Assembly (NCBI RefSeq): GCF_042648505.1
Contig: NZ_JBHRXK010000005.1
Span: 1 to 64,000 of the forward strand
DNA from: Lysobacter_L cavernae
GTDB taxonomy: Bacteria; Pseudomonadota; Gammaproteobacteria; Xanthomonadales; Xanthomonadaceae
Length of the DNA: 64,000 bases
Reading direction: 5' to 3'
A program made the position numbers and the translations under genes. Below the pieces are notes generated by a model, which did no database searches, was not told the DNA's origin, and worked only from the letters and a program-made list of their open reading frames with translations. Below are positions 26,600 to 35,301 of the stretch, piece after piece. Within the stretch, counting starts at the first letter, position 1. Every line of letters starts with the position of its first letter.

Positions 26600-28696
26600 A
26601 TGACCCGACGATCCTGGTTGTGGTTGGCTGTGTCCCTGACGTGTGCGGCCCTGGTCGCCACGTTTGTCATCCCGATCCGGCGCGATGCGTTGACCACGGC
26701 GATGAAGCCGGCCGCCACACCGTTCGGCTGGGACGCGCAACTTAGCCTCAGCGCGGGTGACGGCGTCCTTGGCCTGCGCGACGGCCAAGCACTGCAGGCG
26801 CGTTTTGCCGACCCGTACGGGGTGGCGGTGGGTGCGGATGGCTCGGTGTACGTGGCCGATGCCGGCGACAACAACCGCATCCGCCGGATCGGCCGCGATG
26901 GCATGGTCAGCACGTTGGCCGGCTCGGCCGAGGGCTTCGTCGATGGCGCGGGCGTGGCCGCAAGGTTCGATACGCCGTCCGGTCTGGCGCTGGACCGTGC
27001 CGGCAATCTCTACGTGGCCGATACCGGCAATCACGCGATCCGCAAGGTCAGCCCGCAGGGCGTGGTGACTACGGTGGCCGGCACCGGCGTGGGCGGTTTC
27101 CGTGACGGCCCCGGTGCGCAGGCGCAGTTCAGTGGGCCGATCGGCGTGGCGGTCGACACGGCGGGCCGGATCTTTGTGGCTGATACCTACAACGACCGCA
27201 TCCGCATGATCCAGCCCGACGGCCAGGTCAGCACGCTGGCGGGTGGCGAATTCCCGGGATACCAGGACGGCGTCGGCAGTGCCGCGCGCTTCGACACGCC
27301 GACGGCGTTGGCGGTGGATGCGGACGGCGTCATCTGGATTGCCGATACCCGGAACAACGCGATCCGTCGACTGACCCCGGCCGGCGAAGTCACGACATTG
27401 CGCACTATTCCCCAGGACCTGTACGCGATGCGGCGACCGATCAGCCTGGCACTGACTCGCGATGGTTTTCTCTATGTTGGCGAGATGGCGTCGGGCCGGG
27501 TGCTGCAGCTGTCGCGCGGCGGCGCCTGGCACGTCCTGACCGGCAACACCCAGGGTGAGCGCATGGCGCGCCCGGCCGGACTGGCCCTGGATGCCGACGG
27601 CATGCTGCACGTTGCCGATGCCGGCAGCTACCGGGTCTATCGGACCGCGCCGCGCGACACGCACGTCGAGCCGATGCCGGTGGCGATGGGGCCGTCCGAA
27701 CACAACCTGTTGCCCGACACCGGCGGACGCTGGCCACTGCGGCCGCAGTTGGGCTGGCATGAAGTGGTGGGCACGCTGGGTGAGGTGCGTGGCAACTACG
27801 ACGGCGAGAGCCGCGATCACCTGCACGGCGGCCTGGACATTCGTGGGGACGCCGGCGCGCAGGTGCTGGCCATCGCCGACGCCAAGGTCAGCAGCCCGTC
27901 GGGCGCCTGGGGCCTGGGTGAGCTGGGCGAGGGCATCGCCCTGGACACCATCAGCTACATCCACATGCGCGTCGGGCGCACCGCCAAGGGCGAGATGATC
28001 GATCCGGGACGCTTCCACCTGCTGCATGACGAGGCCGGTAAGCCCGAACGCATGCGTGTGTTGCGCGGCACCCGCTTCAAGGTGGGCGATGTGCTGGGCA
28101 CGATCAACGGCATGGCGCACGTGCACCTGAGCGTCGGCGCCAACGGCTACGAGCGCAACGCCGTCGCGCTGGGCTTCACGCAGTACGCCGACGCGCAGCC
28201 GCCGCGCGTCGACAGCATTCGCCTGTTCGATGCGATGGCCCAGCCGCTGACGCAGAAACAACGTGGCCGCGTGCTGGTGCCGCGCGATGCTCTGGGCGTG
28301 CAGATCATCGTGGATGCCTGGGACCAGGTCGACCGCAACCTGCCGCGCCGACGGCTGGGGCTGCATGCTGTCGGTTATCAGGTGCTGCACAGCGATGGCA
28401 GCCCGCTGCCCGGCTTTGAAGCGCCGTTGATGAACATTCAATTCAACCGCATGCCGGCCGACAGCGAGGCGGTCAAGATCGCCTACGGCCCGGACAGCGG
28501 CATCACCGTGCATGGCAGCGCGATCACGCGTTTCCAGTATGTGGTCACCAACACCGTGCGTGACGGAACGCTGCTGACCGGTTACTGGCAGCCGGGCGAG
28601 CTGCCGGCCGGCGACTACACCGTGCGCATCACGGCGCGCGATTACAGCGGCAATGTGGCCAGTACGGGGCGGGATCTGCCGTTGACGCTGCAGTAA
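26600..28696 (+). CDS. NHL-repeat beta-propeller fused to an M23/LytM-like domain, membrane-anchored
   Basis: The 698-residue protein has an N-terminal signal anchor (about 4-26), at least five NHL repeats (about 50-365; pattern F-x-P-x-G-[VL]-A-[VL]-D-x-x-G-x-x-[YF]-[VI]-A-D-[TA]-x-N-x-x-I-R), and then an M23-like module with HLHGGLDI (407-414) and HVHLSV (507-512), matching the HxnD and HxH zinc motifs of lysostaphin/LytM peptidases. The last 150 residues look like an Ig-like fold. It would sit in the periplasm, with the propeller binding a partner or sugar and the second domain cleaving or binding peptidoglycan. This domain order is unusual. The neighbours are unrelated. Confidence 0.8.
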   Translation: MTRRSWLWLAVSLTCAALVATFVIPIRRDALTTAMKPAATPFGWDAQLSLSAGDGVLGLRDGQALQARFADPYGVAVGADGSVYVADAGDNNRIRRIGRDGMVSTLAGSAEGFVDGAGVAARFDTPSGLALDRAGNLYVADTGNHAIRKVSPQGVVTTVAGTGVGGFRDGPGAQAQFSGPIGVAVDTAGRIFVADTYNDRIRMIQPDGQVSTLAGGEFPGYQDGVGSAARFDTPTALAVDADGVIWIADTRNNAIRRLTPAGEVTTLRTIPQDLYAMRRPISLALTRDGFLYVGEMASGRVLQLSRGGAWHVLTGNTQGERMARPAGLALDADGMLHVADAGSYRVYRTAPRDTHVEPMPVAMGPSEHNLLPDTGGRWPLRPQLGWHEVVGTLGEVRGNYDGESRDHLHGGLDIRGDAGAQVLAIADAKVSSPSGAWGLGELGEGIALDTISYIHMRVGRTAKGEMIDPGRFHLLHDEAGKPERMRVLRGTRFKVGDVLGTINGMAHVHLSVGANGYERNAVALGFTQYADAQPPRVDSIRLFDAMAQPLTQKQRGRVLVPRDALGVQIIVDAWDQVDRNLPRRRLGLHAVGYQVLHSDGSPLPGFEAPLMNIQFNRMPADSEAVKIAYGPDSGITVHGSAITRFQYVVTNTVRDGTLLTGYWQPGELPAGDYTVRITARDYSGNVASTGRDLPLTLQ

Positions 28697-28814
28697 CCAA
28701 GGCGCTGCAGGCTGGGCCAGCGTCGCCGACATCCGGCACATGCAGGGGCGGCCGACGTGTCCTAGGATGCGCGGCGCGTGCCTCGACACGCCCATCCCGC
28801 CTCGGAGCATCACC

Positions 28815-29297
28815 ATGACCCGTATCGGCAGTACGCATTCACCCGCCTGGCTGCAGGTGTTCCTCGGCGGCCTGGTGGTGGCGATCGGCGACATCGTCTT
28901 TGCCACCACCCTGTGGTTCTCGTGGACCGCCTCGGGACTGACCCGGGTGTTCCAGACGATTGCGGTTGGCGTGCTCGGCACAGCCAGCTACGACGGCGGC
29001 GTGGCGACGGCCTGGCTCGGTGCCGGGCTGCACCTGTTCATGGCGACCATGTTCGTCGTGGTCTACACCCTGGCCGGACGCCGCGCGCCACAACTGCTGG
29101 GCAAGCCTTTCGTGTACGGGGTGCTGTACGGCGTACTGCTGTACGTCGTCATGAATTTCGTGGTGATGCCGCTGTCGCGGGTGGGGCGTTCGCCGTCGTT
29201 CGAGCACCCCGACTGGATCGGGCTCAGCCTCATTGCGCACATGCTGTTCGGCGTCATCTGTGTGCTGTTTGCGCGGCGGGCGTTGCGGCGCCGTTGA
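28815..29297 (+). CDS. Small polytopic membrane protein
   Basis: The 160-residue protein has four hydrophobic helices and conserved-looking loops (GDIVFATTLWFSWTASGL near 18-35, HPDWIGLSLIAHMLFGV near the C-terminus). It resembles YagU/DUF1440-like inner-membrane proteins of unknown function, but that resemblance is weak. The start at 28815 follows CGGAG. A 191-nt gap with no gene separates it from the pseudo-AAA+ gene. Confidence 0.7.
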   Translation: MTRIGSTHSPAWLQVFLGGLVVAIGDIVFATTLWFSWTASGLTRVFQTIAVGVLGTASYDGGVATAWLGAGLHLFMATMFVVVYTLAGRRAPQLLGKPFVYGVLYGVLLYVVMNFVVMPLSRVGRSPSFEHPDWIGLSLIAHMLFGVICVLFARRALRRR

Positions 29298-29488
29298 GCG
29301 GTACGCCTCGCATCCTCGATGTGCGGCAGCAGCGCGGCGAGTCCTGGCCGTGCGCGGAGATCGTCCTGATCGTTGGCGCGCTGCGACCCGTGCGGTCGAG
29401 CCGGATGCAGACTGACCGCACCACCAACACCCAAGGCTGTTGGCGCCGGCTTTTGTCGTTACCTGCGGTATCGGATGGAGGAGCGCAC

Positions 29489-30088
29489 ATGGCAAAGATT
29501 CCACGCGGACGCAATCGGCTGCTCGGTGACCTGCCGAAACGGGTGGACAGCGGTGCTCGTGATGCACTCCACGTCACGACGCGACTGCAAGACCTGCAAG
29601 GTACCGGCTCGGTGCAGCGCATCGTGGATCTGTTCCGCGAGCGGTCAGTGTCGGCAGCCGGTGGCGATGCCGAGCCCCGCGCGGCCTTGCTGTGGATACT
29701 CGACCCGGATCCACAGCGGCCGGGGCGGCTGGTCGAGACGCTCAGCGAAGGCATGGGCAAGCCTCTGCTGCGTATCGACCTTGCGGAGATCGTCAGCCCA
29801 TACATCGGCGAAACCGAGAAGAACCTGCGACGCGTGTTCGAAGCCGCCGAAGCCGGGGGCGCGATCCTCGTGTTCGACGAGGCCGATGCGTTGTTCGGCA
29901 AGCGCAGCGAGGTTGGCGAAGCGCACGACCGCTTCGCCAACCTCGACGAAAGCTGGTTGCTCTGCCAGCTGGGAGAGTACTCCGGGCCGGTGGCCGTACT
30001 GGCGCGACCGCGCGAGTGCGACGACGCGACACTGCCGGACGCGACACTGCGGCTGGAATGGCGGCCGCTGCGGCGGCCGCCCGATTAG
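29489..30088 (+). CDS. Degenerate AAA+ ATPase-like protein (contractile-injection-system ATPase type)
   Basis: The 199-residue protein aligns by eye with the C-terminal AAA+ domain of ATPases associated with contractile injection systems (Afp15/PVC15 type): LLRIDLAEIVSPYIGETEKN, ILVFDEADALFGKRSEV (Walker B, Asp130-Glu131) and AHDRFANLDESWLLCQL are nearly canonical. The Walker A region (about 69-84, LDPDPQRPGRL) has no GxxGxGKT, and the C-terminal arginine-finger region is replaced by an odd ARPRECDDATLPDATL. It should not bind or hydrolyse ATP normally. It starts at 29489 after GGAGGAG. It may be a pseudo-ATPase or a decaying gene; no injection-system genes adjoin it, but two lie 33 kb away. 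Confidence 0.7.
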   Translation: MAKIPRGRNRLLGDLPKRVDSGARDALHVTTRLQDLQGTGSVQRIVDLFRERSVSAAGGDAEPRAALLWILDPDPQRPGRLVETLSEGMGKPLLRIDLAEIVSPYIGETEKNLRRVFEAAEAGGAILVFDEADALFGKRSEVGEAHDRFANLDESWLLCQLGEYSGPVAVLARPRECDDATLPDATLRLEWRPLRRPPD

Positions 30089-30121
30089 ATGCCCGTATCA
30101 AGGGGTGGAGGCAGCCAGGCG

Positions 30122-30859
30122 TCAAGAAGCCGCGGTAGCACCGGCATCAACACCCGCATCCGCGGTCGTCTCGCTGCGCTCCATCGCCACTTCGCGTACC
30201 AGCCGCGACACCAGGGCATCCACCTCGGCTTCGGCTGCGGCAATGGAGGCCTGCAGGCGTTCGTCGCCGAATTCGTCGTATTCGATCGCGATGCGGTCGG
30301 TCGCATCGATACCCAGATAGCGCAGCGGCGTCATCACGCCGGCTTCGACGTGATTCATCGCAGCCAGGCGCTCGCCCGGGTTGTAGCCGTAGTCGCCGCG
30401 CGAGCTCAGCAGCACCAGGCGCTTGCCCTGGTCGGCCAGCAGCGGCCAATAGGGCTCGCCCAGGCGCTCGCGGTCGAAACCGAAGGTGCGGCCGACACGC
30501 ACGACATTGTCGATCCAGGCCTTGAGCGTGGACGGCATGCCGAAGTTGTACATGGGTGCGCCGATGACGATGAGATCGGCGGCGATCAGCTCGTCGATGA
30601 GGGTGTCGCTCTGCATCAGCGCCGCCTGCATCCAGGGCTCGCGTCGCGCGGGCGCGGTGAAGGCGGCATGCACCCACTGGCCGGTGACTGCTGCTGGCGG
30701 CTGCAGGGCAAGGTCGCGGTAGACGACTGCATCGAGGGGACGCTGCGCCTGCCAGCGGCGCAGGAAACGGGCCGAGAGGCGGCGGGTGTGCGAGCCGTGC
30801 GCGTGCTCGCCGGAGCGGCCGGGACGGGCGCTGGAGTCGATGTGGAGTAGCCTGATCAT
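30122..30859 (-). CDS. FMN-dependent NADH:quinone oxidoreductase/azoreductase
   Basis: The 245-residue flavodoxin-fold enzyme has LLHIDSSARPG (FMN phosphate loop), LIVIGAPMYNFGMPSTLKAW (the APMYNF box of AzoR) and LLSSRGDYG. It would reduce quinones or azo compounds with NADH and use FMN. The C-terminus carries an extra alanine-rich tail of about 30 residues beyond the usual 200-residue AzoR. It is divergent from a LysR regulator across 79 nt containing two tandem dyads, suggesting direct control. Confidence 0.9.
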   Translation of the reverse strand: MIRLLHIDSSARPGRSGEHAHGSHTRRLSARFLRRWQAQRPLDAVVYRDLALQPPAAVTGQWVHAAFTAPARREPWMQAALMQSDTLIDELIAADLIVIGAPMYNFGMPSTLKAWIDNVVRVGRTFGFDRERLGEPYWPLLADQGKRLVLLSSRGDYGYNPGERLAAMNHVEAGVMTPLRYLGIDATDRIAIEYDEFGDERLQASIAAAEAEVDALVSRLVREVAMERSETTADAGVDAGATAAS

Positions 30860-30927
30860 GATTCACCTGTTGCTGGGCGGTGAAAACAGGATCGACCAGC
30901 TAATAGTCCGCGTAAAACGATCATTTC

Positions 30928-30963
30928 GCATCCAAAGGATGCAAGGAATTCATCCATTGGATG
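30928..30963. promoter_or_regulatory. Two tandem CATCC-N3-GGATG operator dyads
   Basis: The dyads are GCATCC-AAA-GGATGC (30928-30942) and CATCC-ATT-GGATG (30951-30963). Their centres (30935 and 30957) are 22 bp apart, about two helical turns, on one face of DNA. They overlap the possible LysR starts and lie upstream of the divergent azoreductase, a typical autoregulatory position. Confidence 0.65.
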
Positions 30964-31838
30964 CCCGCCAGCTGCCGCCCCTGACCGCATTGCGCGCCTT
31001 CGAAGCGGCCGCGCGGCATTTGAGCTTCAAGCATGCCGCGGCCGAGCTGTCGCTCACGCCGACGGCGATCAGTCATCAGATTCGTCAGCTGGAAGATCGC
31101 CTTGGCGTGCGCTTGTTCGTGCGCGGCACACGGCGCGTGGACCTCACGCCGGCCGGGCAGAGCCTGTTTCCGGCGTTGCGTGACGGCTTCGATGCCATGA
31201 CGCGGGCGGTGCAGGCAGTGCGGCCCGGGACGCGCCCGCGTGGGCTGGTGCTCAGTACGACGATGGCCTTCGCCTCGCGCTGGCTGTTGCCGAAGCTGGC
31301 GCGGTTTGCAGCAGCACACCCGGACATCGCCTTGCACTTGCATACCAGTGACGAGACGGTCGACCTGCTCGGCGGCGCAGCGCAATTGGCCGTTCGCTAC
31401 GGCCCGGGCCGCTACCCCGATTTGAACGCGACCCCGTTATTGCCGTCGCGTTTTGCGCCCGTGTGCGCACCGGGGTTGGGTGTGCACGCCCCGACCGATC
31501 TGGCGCGGGTTGCGCGGATCGGCTTCGCGTGGCTGCGCCGCGATGCGGCAACGCCGGACTGGCCGTTATGGTTCGAACGCGCCGGTTGCGCACCGTTGCC
31601 GCGACAACTGCACTTCTCGGATGAGGTCCACGCCATCCAGGCGGCGATGGCCGGGCAGGGGGTCGCGCTGGTCAACCTGGCGCTGGTCGGTGACGAGCTG
31701 AGGTCGGGCCTGCTGTGCCAACCCTTCGGCCCCGAGCTGGCCGGGCACGACTTCCACCTGGTGTGGCCGGCGCGTGACGACAGCCATTCGGACCTCGCGG
31801 CCGTGCGTGCGTGGCTGCTGGCTGAAGCAGCCGGGTGA
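30939..31838 (+). CDS. LysR-family transcriptional regulator (GcvA-like)
   Basis: The 299-residue regulator has the winged helix-turn-helix LPPLTALRAFEAAARHLSFK followed by ELSLTPTAISHQIRQLE, and a periplasmic-binding-protein-like effector domain ending in EAAG. The GcvA-like ALRAFEAAARH form is clear. ATG 30939 has no spaced ribosome binding site; TTG 30957, with AAGGA 9 nt upstream, gives the length of N-terminus usual in this group and may be the true start. It probably controls the divergent azoreductase, plausibly in response to quinones or electrophiles. Confidence 0.9.
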   Translation: MQGIHPLDARQLPPLTALRAFEAAARHLSFKHAAAELSLTPTAISHQIRQLEDRLGVRLFVRGTRRVDLTPAGQSLFPALRDGFDAMTRAVQAVRPGTRPRGLVLSTTMAFASRWLLPKLARFAAAHPDIALHLHTSDETVDLLGGAAQLAVRYGPGRYPDLNATPLLPSRFAPVCAPGLGVHAPTDLARVARIGFAWLRRDAATPDWPLWFERAGCAPLPRQLHFSDEVHAIQAAMAGQGVALVNLALVGDELRSGLLCQPFGPELAGHDFHLVWPARDDSHSDLAAVRAWLLAEAAG

Positions 31839-31847
31839 GTGGCTTGA

Positions 31848-32849
31848 CTAGCACTCCACCGGATACAGCCCATCCGCGTAGGCCCCGGCGTGGTAGCCCT
31901 TGGTGCCGATTGCCTGTGCCAACGGGCTGCGCGGGTCCTCACCCGCCTGCAACCGCGAGAGCGCATGGGCGAAGTCGTAACGCGGGCGCCAACCGAGTTC
32001 TTCCCGTGCCAGCGTGTTGACGTAGACGCGGCCGATACTGGGAAACATGCGCCAGCCGCGGCGCAGATACTCGGCCTCGAAGCCCGGCACGCGCTGCGCG
32101 ACCACGGTGGGAGCGTGACTGCGCAGCGCGCCCAGGTCGTCGCGCGTGAACGGCGTGGTCGCGCTGAGGAGGTAGCGACCGAAACCGATCTGCGGCGCCC
32201 GCTCGATTGCCAGCAGGTGGGCGTCGACGAGATCCTGGACGTCGGCCCGACGATAGAGGAACTCGTTGGCCTTGATGTTGCCGTCGACATAGACGTTGCG
32301 GATGACCGGGTTGTCGTCCGGCTCCGGAAAAAAGCGCGAGGTCCGCAACACCACGCACGGCAATCGTTGGTTGCGATGGAACAGCCGGCACAGGTCCTCG
32401 GCGGCGGTCTTGGTCGTGCCATAGATGTTCTTGGCGACAGGCGCGACGTCTTCGGTGATCCACACCGCCGGTGCGCCATCCGCCGGCGTCAGCGCATCGC
32501 CGAAGGCACTGGTGGTGCTGGTGAACACGAACGCGCCGACGCCGTGGCTGGTCGCCGCTTCGAGCAGGTTCAGCGTGCCGGTGATGTTGGTGTCGATGAA
32601 ATCCTGGCGCGTGTGCGTGGCGACATGCGGCTTGTGCAGTGTTGCGGTGTGCAGCACGGCCTGCACGCCGGCCGCGGCATGCTCGGCGAAGACACGGTCG
32701 ACAAAGGCGCGGTCGGCGATGGAGCCGACCCGGTCGGTGTAGGGCGAGGGCGAGATGTCCAGACCGATCGCGTCACGGCCCTGGCTGCGTAAGGTGCGCA
32801 TCAGCGCTTCGCCAAGATGGCCGGCACTGCCGGTGACCAGGATGCGCAT
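31848..32849 (-). CDS. NAD-dependent epimerase/dehydratase (extended SDR)
   Basis: The 333-residue enzyme has GSAGHLGE (7-14, NAD-binding Rossmann motif), the active-site YGTTK (Tyr143, Lys147) with upstream Ser/Thr in FTSTTSAFGD, and the extended-SDR C-terminal substrate domain. It resembles nucleoside-diphosphate-sugar epimerases, but the sugar cannot be named. The start at 32849 is immediately before the Rossmann strand. It converges with the LysR gene (9-nt gap). Confidence 0.87.
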   Translation of the reverse strand: MRILVTGSAGHLGEALMRTLRSQGRDAIGLDISPSPYTDRVGSIADRAFVDRVFAEHAAAGVQAVLHTATLHKPHVATHTRQDFIDTNITGTLNLLEAATSHGVGAFVFTSTTSAFGDALTPADGAPAVWITEDVAPVAKNIYGTTKTAAEDLCRLFHRNQRLPCVVLRTSRFFPEPDDNPVIRNVYVDGNIKANEFLYRRADVQDLVDAHLLAIERAPQIGFGRYLLSATTPFTRDDLGALRSHAPTVVAQRVPGFEAEYLRRGWRMFPSIGRVYVNTLAREELGWRPRYDFAHALSRLQAGEDPRSPLAQAIGTKGYHAGAYADGLYPVEC

Positions 32850-32956
32850 GGTGGAGGCTCGATCGGGGCGGAACCTGGATTCTAAACGGCGCCGCGGCGC
32901 AAGTCCTCGCAGGACGGGCTGAGCGCAGCGATACCCATCGCCCATTACCTAAACAG

Positions 32957-32980
32957 CAAGCCCGCCAGATGGCGGGCTTG
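32957..32980 (-). terminator. Hairpin terminator after the M56 peptidase gene
   Basis: CAAGCCCGCC (32957-32966) and GGCGGGCTTG (32971-32980) form a perfect 10-bp stem with loop AGAT, 64 nt beyond the M56 gene's stop in its direction of transcription. No U-tract is present. Confidence 0.65.
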
Positions 32981-33043
32981 GATGCGGCATTGCGTGAAAA
33001 GCTGGAGGTATCGCACCAAAGGCCGGGAGCGATCGACCTCGGT

Positions 33044-34867
33044 TCACTGTGCTCTGATGGCTCCCGGCGCCGGCAGCGCCAGGCCCTTGCCCATGGCTTC
33101 GTTGATCAGTTTCTGCAAATCGCGCTCGGCCGTGGCGATTACTTTTTCGTGCTGCTTGCTCAGGACTTCCATCTGCGCGCTCAAGGCTTCCATCGGTTTG
33201 CTCGCCGCCTCCATCTGGCGGCCGAGGGCTTCCATCGGTTGCGCTTGGGCCTGCAGCCGCTTCGCCTGGGCATCGATGATGTCGGCCTGCTGGTCCATCT
33301 GTTGCGACAACGCATCCTGCTGCTTCGACAGCGCATCCATCTCGCGCGACAGCTGCTCTTGTTCTGCGTCGTTGCTGCGGGCCATGGCCCGGGCCAGCTT
33401 CGACTGCTTCTCGGCCAGGTTCTGCTGCTGTGTGGCCAGGGTCTCCATGCGACGCGTCGCGGCGTCCATGGCGGGGTTGTCCTCGCGCCTTGCCGACAGT
33501 TGCTCCATCTGCTCGCCGAGCACCTCCATCTTGTCGCCGTGGACTTCCATCTGGTCTCCGAGCGCTTCCATCCGGTCGCCGAGTTTTCTGCTCTCGTTCC
33601 AGGCAGCCTCGGCGCGCGTGATGAGGGCGGGATCGAGGACGACATAGGCCTTGTCGTCGCGGCGGAACCAGATGAAGTCGCCGTCCAGGGAGCGCCTTGC
33701 GCTTTCGATCGCCGGCAGGTCGTCGGTCGATCCAGACAGGGTGATGCCGTCGCGTCCCTTGCGTATCAGTGCATAGGCTTCGTCCCGCTCGCCGGAGTGC
33801 AGGCGGATGGTCTGTGCGGCGATGGTGCGCGGCTGTGATGACGCGGTGGGCGGGTCCTTTGCGATTTGCGCCTGGGCATAGAAGGCGATGCATGCAGCGG
33901 CGATGCCGAGCAACGGGAAGGCGATCCGGCCGGCGCTGGCGCGATGGCCGGGGCGGACAAGCTGTTCGATACGGGACATGAGGTGGCCTCCGTGGGCGGC
34001 TTGCGCGAGATGGGGTGGGGGGCAGCTGGAGCGGTTGAGCGTGGACAGTTCAGACAATTCGGACAGCGCGAGGGCGAGGCGGCGCGGCTCGCCGGTGACC
34101 TCGGCGGCCAATCGGTCGGCGATGTGTTCGCGCTCGATGCGGATCCGGCGTGACAGCCACCACGTGACCGGGTGGTAGAACAGCAAGGCCTCGACCACGC
34201 CTTGCATCAGGTTGACGAGATAGTCGTGGCGACGGATGTGGGCGAGTTCGTGCGCGAGCAGGGCTTCGATCAGGTCGGTCGGCATGCGCGTGATCAGCGC
34301 GGTCGGCAGCAGCACGACTGGATGCCACCATCCGGCGGATACCGGCGAATCGAGGCTGTCGACCAGGTGCAGGACGATGCCGGGCTTCAAACCAGAACGG
34401 ACGGCGAGGGCATCGAGGCGCGCCTGCCACGGTGCCTGCGCCTCGGCTTGCGGCGTGGCGCGCAGGCGCCTGATCCAGGCCAGGCCCATGGCCATGCGCA
34501 GCGACAGCACGCAGGCACCTGCGGCCCACAGCGCGACGATCCAGGGCAAGGCGTTGTCGAGTTGCGTGGGCCACGCGACCGGATCGATGACCAGCCGCGA
34601 GGCCATCGCCGGCGCTGCCATCGAGGCGGTGGTGACGGGAGCGGTTGCTCCGGCCGGGACGCCGACATGCGCCACGATGCTGGCCATGGGCGCCAGCACG
34701 CACACCAGCAAGGCCACACAGGCAACGGCATAGCGTGTCTGCGGCCGCGCATTGCTCAGCAACTGCAATACGATCGCCGCGACCAGGCCGATCACGGCGC
34801 CCTGCCACAGGAAGTGCAGCAAGGCGCGGCCGAGCGCAGGGACGAGGCTTGCCAACAGGTCAGCCAT
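33044..34867 (-). CDS. M56-family (BlaR1/MecR1-type) zinc peptidase with heptad coiled-coil tail
   Basis: The 607-residue membrane protein has N-terminal membrane helices (about 12-40, 45-70, 105-130), the zinc motif HELAH (206-210) with Glu247 as the third-ligand candidate, and a following helix near 310-330. Instead of a penicillin-binding sensor domain, the periplasmic part has a small domain and then a long coiled coil (about 412-590) containing two runs of seven-residue units with invariant Met-Glu (for example GDQMEVH, QMEALGR-like units). It overlaps the upstream BlaI gene by 8 nt, giving translational coupling. It probably senses a signal and cleaves or inactivates the repressor. Confidence 0.85.
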   Translation of the reverse strand: MADLLASLVPALGRALLHFLWQGAVIGLVAAIVLQLLSNARPQTRYAVACVALLVCVLAPMASIVAHVGVPAGATAPVTTASMAAPAMASRLVIDPVAWPTQLDNALPWIVALWAAGACVLSLRMAMGLAWIRRLRATPQAEAQAPWQARLDALAVRSGLKPGIVLHLVDSLDSPVSAGWWHPVVLLPTALITRMPTDLIEALLAHELAHIRRHDYLVNLMQGVVEALLFYHPVTWWLSRRIRIEREHIADRLAAEVTGEPRRLALALSELSELSTLNRSSCPPPHLAQAAHGGHLMSRIEQLVRPGHRASAGRIAFPLLGIAAACIAFYAQAQIAKDPPTASSQPRTIAAQTIRLHSGERDEAYALIRKGRDGITLSGSTDDLPAIESARRSLDGDFIWFRRDDKAYVVLDPALITRAEAAWNESRKLGDRMEALGDQMEVHGDKMEVLGEQMEQLSARREDNPAMDAATRRMETLATQQQNLAEKQSKLARAMARSNDAEQEQLSREMDALSKQQDALSQQMDQQADIIDAQAKRLQAQAQPMEALGRQMEAASKPMEALSAQMEVLSKQHEKVIATAERDLQKLINEAMGKGLALPAPGAIRAQ

Positions 34868-35249
34868 CGGGGTTCTCCTTGAGGAAGCGCTTGATCTCCT
34901 CGCGCTCCTTGTCGCTGACGTGGTCGTTCAGGGCGGCCAGGACGAGGGCCTTGCCGGAGCCGGAAAACGCCTTCTGGATGAGGTCCTTGAGCAGATTGGT
35001 CTGCAACGCGTCCTGTGCGTGCGCTGCGGCATAGACGTGCGAGCGCTGGCTTTCGTCGCGGCGCAGAAGACCCTTGCCGTGCATGACCTGCATCAGCCGC
35101 AGCACGGTGGCATAGGTCAGGTCGGGCCGCTCCGGCAGACGCGCCTGGTGCACGTCCTTGACCGTGGACGGCCCCAGGCGCCAGACCACCCGCAGCAGGT
35201 CGAGCTCGGCGGCGGTCGGCTTGGGCGGCTTGGCGACCTTCTTGGGCAT
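34860..35249 (-). CDS. BlaI/MecI/CopY-family repressor
   Basis: The 129-residue protein has the winged-helix core PTAAELDLLRVVWRLGPSTV and the recognition segment RPDLTYATVLRLMQVMHGKG, followed by the dimerisation/cleavage region LLKDLIQKAFSGSGKALVLA. The start at 35249 gives the canonical length. It is first in an operon with the M56 peptidase (8-nt overlap) and is preceded by a clear palindromic operator at 35302-35325, so autoregulation is likely. The inducer may be a cell-wall or beta-lactam signal, but no beta-lactamase gene lies beside it. Confidence 0.9.
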   Translation of the reverse strand: MPKKVAKPPKPTAAELDLLRVVWRLGPSTVKDVHQARLPERPDLTYATVLRLMQVMHGKGLLRRDESQRSHVYAAAHAQDALQTNLLKDLIQKAFSGSGKALVLAALNDHVSDKEREEIKRFLKENPDG

Positions 35250-35301
35250 GGGTGTGTCAGTTGGATTGGCGCAGGCACAAGCCTGGATCAAGTAGATCGA
35301 T

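Noticed and set aside
30939..30956. Leader peptide or attenuator at the LysR start
   Set aside because: The region is explained by the operator dyads and an uncertain start codon; no stop codon in frame or terminator hairpin is present.
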